The translations under genes and the position numbers were made by a program. A DNA stretch of 64,000 nt from an uncultured Clostridia bacterium (lineage in GTDB: Bacteria > Bacillota > Clostridia > HGM11514), in assembly GCA_934464705.1 (NCBI GenBank), contig CAKSKB010000002.1, forward strand, positions 62,001-126,000. Reading direction: 5' to 3'. Of the stretch, positions 61,129-64,000 are shown piece after piece (the first letter of the stretch is position 1; the number at the start of each line of letters is the position of its first letter). The notes beneath the pieces were generated by a model. The model did not search any database and had not been told where the DNA came from. It saw only the letters and a list, made by a program, of their open reading frames with translations.

Positions 61129-63558
61129 ATGAAAAAAATTGTTGCAATTCTGATTGCGCTTGCAATGCTTGCAGGCTGCATAACGGCGTTTGCCGACACT
61201 GCTTCGGTCTACTATGTTTCGGAAAACGGAAGCGACAGCGCAAACGGCGGCAAGGACAGCCCTCTGGCGACGCTCGGCGAAGCTGTAAAAAGGGCAAAAT
61301 CAACCCCCGGTGCATACATCGTTATGAACGAGGGAACTTACGAAGCCGGCGATACGATTGAGCTTGATTCTTCGGTTTCGGATCTTCACATTGTTGCAAA
61401 CGGCAGCGTTACGGTTACCGGAGGCAAGAATGTTCCGTATTCCGCATTCAAAAAGGTAACCGATGAAGCGGTCCTTTCGAGAATCGTTGAAGGCAAGGGC
61501 AAAAACTCGGTTGTTCAGGCAGACCTTAAGGAGCTTGGAATAACTGATTTCGGCGAAATTAAAGTCCAGGGCTTTATGGGTGCATCGGATGACGGCGGCT
61601 ATGACCCTTCAAACTCTTTCGTAAAGGGTGTTGACAGAGGATTTGCTCCCACTCTTACATATAACGACCGTTATCTTACGATTTCCGAGTATCCCAACGG
61701 CGACTACTGCTACACAACCACAATTGTTCAAAAAAAGGACGATGACGGCGTAATCAAGTTCAATGTGAACGATGCCCGCACCAAAAAGTGGACGGCAGCA
61801 AAGGATATATGGGTGTTCGGTTATTATCAGCACGACTGGATGGAAGCGATTGCTCCTGCGGAAATCGATGAAAAAACAGGTGTAGTTACAACCCATGCGG
61901 CATCCGATGTTGTTCCCGACAGGCGCGTCAAGTTCTTCAATCTTCTGGAAGAGCTTGATGTTCCGGGCGAATACTATATTGACCGCACCGAAGGCATTCT
62001 TTATCTTATCCCTCCGGAAGGGTTCAAAGACGGCGAAAGTCTGGTATTTTCGGCGCATGATGCGGACTTTATAGATATAAACGGCGCAAAAAATGTTACC
62101 ATAGAAGGTATAAGATTTGAAGGAACCGAAAAAAGCGCAATCCGTGCTGACAAGGCGGACGGTCTTACAATAAACGACTGCGAATTTACCGCTATAGGCG
62201 ATACGGTTATTTACCTTAACGAGTGCCTTAACACAACGGTTGAAAACACGCACATTCACGATGTCGGCTCATGGGGAATATATGTATATAAGTGCGGCGA
62301 CAGGGAAACTCTTACCCCCGGCAACACAAAAATCACCAACTGCCATATTGAAAGATATTCGCAGTACCGTGCAACATACTGCCCCGGAATACATATGTAC
62401 ATGGACGTTGCAACAACCGTTTCGCACTGCGAAATTAACGACGCACCGCACTTTGCGATAAGGTATGATTCAAACGATTCGATTATCGAATACTGTGAAT
62501 TTTACAGGGTTTGCACCGATACTTCGGATTCCGGTGCGGTATACTCCGGAAGATATTACAACACTTGGGGCAACGAAATCAGATACAACTATTTCCATGA
62601 CCTCACAATGATTGACACGAACACCGGTATGCAGATGCAGGCGGTTTATCTCGACGACATGAGCTCGCAGACGAATGTTTACGGAAATGTTTTCTATCGC
62701 TGCGATTCGGTTGCGCTTTACGGCGGCGGCAGAAACAATACATTTGAAAACAATCTTATGATTGACAACGCAAAGCCGTTCGTAATGGACGCAAGAGCCG
62801 AAAACTACAAAAATCCGAATGCTGCGATGACCAACGCCAACAAAATCAACTGGCATACCGACATCTGGGCGCAGAAGTATCCGGAGCTTATGAATCTTGA
62901 GTCCGACAACCCCGGCATACCGAAGTACAATGTTATAAGAAACAATGTTCTGTACGGAACTCCCGAAATGCGCATAAACAAGCTTGTTTCGGAGTACGGA
63001 ACGGTTGAAAACAATGTTGAAATCACGGATAAGAACGCATTTGCAGACTACAGAAACAGGGACTTTTCAATTAAAGAGGACGGAGTTATAACGCAGCTTC
63101 TGCCTGATTTCAAGCAGATTCCGTTCGGCGAAATCGGAAGATACGAATATACAAGAAATACCGAAATACCCGATTCTTCCGAGCCTTCCGAACCGGCACA
63201 GACCGATGAGATTACAATTATGCTTAACGGCTCACGCCTCAGTTCCGATGTTCCGCCGGTTATTATGAATGACCGCACGATGGTTCCGATGAGAGTTATA
63301 TTTGAAGCCCTGGGTGCAGATGTTTCGTGGGACGGCGACACAAAAACCATAACCGCAACCCGTGACGAAAAGAAAATCACAATGCAGATTGACAACGTCG
63401 AAATGACGGTCAACGGCGAAAAGCTTATGCTTGACGCAGCACCTGCGATTGTTGATTCGAGAACGCTTGTTCCGGTCCGCGCAATTGCCGAATCGCTTGG
63501 CTGTGATGTTTCCTGGAACGGAGCAAACAAGCAAGTAGTAATTGAAGAAATTAAATAA
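61129..63558 (+). CDS. Secreted right-handed parallel beta-helix protein with two stalk domains
   Basis: 809 residues. Signal peptide MKKIVAILIALAMLAGCITA; a lipobox-like LAGC is present, but the cleavage at FAD is also possible. The N-terminal YYVSENGSDSANGGKDSPLA is typical of pectate-lyase-like beta-helix polysaccharide-active proteins. The coil body includes NVTIEGIRFEGTEKSAIRAD and RYNYFHDLTMIDTNTGMQMQ. Residues about 700-809 hold two copper-amine-oxidase-N/stalk modules (RTMVPMRVIFEALGADVSWD and RTLVPVRAIAESLGCDVSWN). It faces the SGNH hydrolase gene. Lyase or hydrolase specificity is not shown. ATG lies behind AAAGGAG. Confidence 0.86.
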   Translation: MKKIVAILIALAMLAGCITAFADTASVYYVSENGSDSANGGKDSPLATLGEAVKRAKSTPGAYIVMNEGTYEAGDTIELDSSVSDLHIVANGSVTVTGGKNVPYSAFKKVTDEAVLSRIVEGKGKNSVVQADLKELGITDFGEIKVQGFMGASDDGGYDPSNSFVKGVDRGFAPTLTYNDRYLTISEYPNGDYCYTTTIVQKKDDDGVIKFNVNDARTKKWTAAKDIWVFGYYQHDWMEAIAPAEIDEKTGVVTTHAASDVVPDRRVKFFNLLEELDVPGEYYIDRTEGILYLIPPEGFKDGESLVFSAHDADFIDINGAKNVTIEGIRFEGTEKSAIRADKADGLTINDCEFTAIGDTVIYLNECLNTTVENTHIHDVGSWGIYVYKCGDRETLTPGNTKITNCHIERYSQYRATYCPGIHMYMDVATTVSHCEINDAPHFAIRYDSNDSIIEYCEFYRVCTDTSDSGAVYSGRYYNTWGNEIRYNYFHDLTMIDTNTGMQMQAVYLDDMSSQTNVYGNVFYRCDSVALYGGGRNNTFENNLMIDNAKPFVMDARAENYKNPNAAMTNANKINWHTDIWAQKYPELMNLESDNPGIPKYNVIRNNVLYGTPEMRINKLVSEYGTVENNVEITDKNAFADYRNRDFSIKEDGVITQLLPDFKQIPFGEIGRYEYTRNTEIPDSSEPSEPAQTDEITIMLNGSRLSSDVPPVIMNDRTMVPMRVIFEALGADVSWDGDTKTITATRDEKKITMQIDNVEMTVNGEKLMLDAAPAIVDSRTLVPVRAIAESLGCDVSWNGANKQVVIEEIK

Positions 63559-63566
63559 TAAATAAA

Positions 63567-63606
63567 CTCACCCCTTTATGCCAATACCTGCATAAAGGGG
63601 TGAATT
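63567..63606 (+). terminator. Terminator after the beta-helix protein gene
   Basis: TCACCCCTTTATG/CATAAAGGGGTGA stem with an internal CCAATACCTG loop, followed by ATTTT. Confidence 0.88.
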
Positions 63607-63632
63607 TTAAAGAATTATAAAGGAGAGTTTTT

Positions 63633-64000
63633 TTAAGATATAAGCTTAAGTATAACCGTTGCTGCCTGGGCGCGTGTTGTATCGGAAAGACCTTCAAATG
63701 TGTTATCGGTCATTCCGCTTAGAAGTCCTGCGCTTACGCAGGCATCGACAGCTTCCGCCGCCCAGTCCGGAAATTCTGATTTGTCCGCAAATTTTTCTGC
63801 AGCGCCTGTCTGCGCATCCTTTTTAAGGAAGGAATATGCATTTGCAATTATAACCGCCATTTCAAACCGTGTAATCGTATCGGAGGGGCGGAACATTCCG
63901 TCAAATCCCGATATTATACCGTTTTCCGCACAAGCATTCACGGCAGATGAATACCAGTCTTCGGGGCGGACATCGGAAAATCCGTCTTTTCCTCCCGAAA
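63633..64000 (-). CDS. C-terminal SLH domains of a surface protein (N-terminus beyond window)
   Basis: Only the last 122 codons are visible; the frame is open to the right edge, where it reads GFSDVRPEDWYSSAVNACAE. At least two SLH repeats follow (GIISGFDGMFRPSDTITRFE; FPDWAAEAVDACVSAGLLSG then RAQAATVILKLIS). The protein would be cell-wall anchored. What it carries lies outside the window. Confidence 0.9.
   Translation of the reverse strand, partial: SGGKDGFSDVRPEDWYSSAVNACAENGIISGFDGMFRPSDTITRFEMAVIIANAYSFLKKDAQTGAAEKFADKSEFPDWAAEAVDACVSAGLLSGMTDNTFEGLSDTTRAQAATVILKLIS

Noticed and set aside
1..64000. CRISPR array, prophage or integrated plasmid
   Set aside because: No regularly spaced short repeats, no phage structural genes and no integrase apart from the IS3 relic.

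Overview
The window looks like a chromosome segment of an anaerobic, probably spore-forming, low to mid G+C member of the Clostridia (Bacillota). The signs are a SpoIIP homologue, a SleB-type cell-wall hydrolase, a clostridial rnfCDGEAB operon, DUF951 and DUF1292 proteins, a YwlE-type arginine phosphatase, surface-layer (SLH) anchored proteins, several copper-amine-oxidase-N (stalk) domains and a glycyl-radical enzyme. Secreted carbohydrate-type proteins suggest a gut or plant-fibre habitat. Species cannot be named from the sequence. Promoters are often close to the sigma-A consensus, with 17-base spacers, and many starts are TTG or GTG.

Layout. 1-5.1 kb: the N-terminus of a TetR regulator with two operators, then a 1475-residue SLH-anchored protein that combines an alpha/alpha barrel with a DUF4430 domain (the intrinsic factor/transcobalamin layout), transcribed behind a complete cobalamin riboswitch and terminator. 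5.1-11.5 kb: Nudix-VanW pair, spoIIP, rpsT, a small XRE regulator, an OB-fold membrane protein, ruvX, a DUF1292 gene, a probable 6S RNA and a flavin reductase-like protein. 11.5-24.5 kb: dense housekeeping run secA, prfB (programmed +1 frameshift), prfA, sua5/tsaC, an orphan DNA methyltransferase, ywlE-like phosphatase, rimI, ftsK/spoIIIE, a YgiQ-type radical SAM protein and folD. 24.5-32.4 kb: a lipoprotein, a cysteine desulfurase-like enzyme, the Rnf operon and an esterase.

32.4-39.7 kb: ComEA-like and stalk-domain proteins, an overlapping flippase/response-regulator pair with an atypical receiver, and an AT-rich leucine-rich-repeat lipase. 39.8-44 kb: tRNA(CAT), acyl-CoA synthetase, DUF951 and an M23/LysM/G5 cell-wall hydrolase. 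44.1-48.7 kb: a three-gene glycyl-radical enzyme module (PBP-like regulator with a C-terminal HTH, activase, radical enzyme) and a truncated alkyltransferase-like gene. 48.7-56.8 kb: ECF sigma/anti-sigma pair, a CmpB-like membrane protein, rpsO-pnp, a Gfo/Idh/MocA oxidoreductase with a LacI-type operator, nrdR, an acetyltransferase and a SleB-like hydrolase. 56.86-57.17 kb: an internally deleted IS3-family element. 57.2-64 kb: divergent secreted SGNH hydrolase and parallel beta-helix protein, then the end of another SLH protein.

The two most interesting units are the riboswitch-controlled surface protein, which looks like a bacterial transcobalamin-like B12-capturing device, and the glycyl-radical enzyme module, whose radical loop and regulator both depart from the usual pattern.
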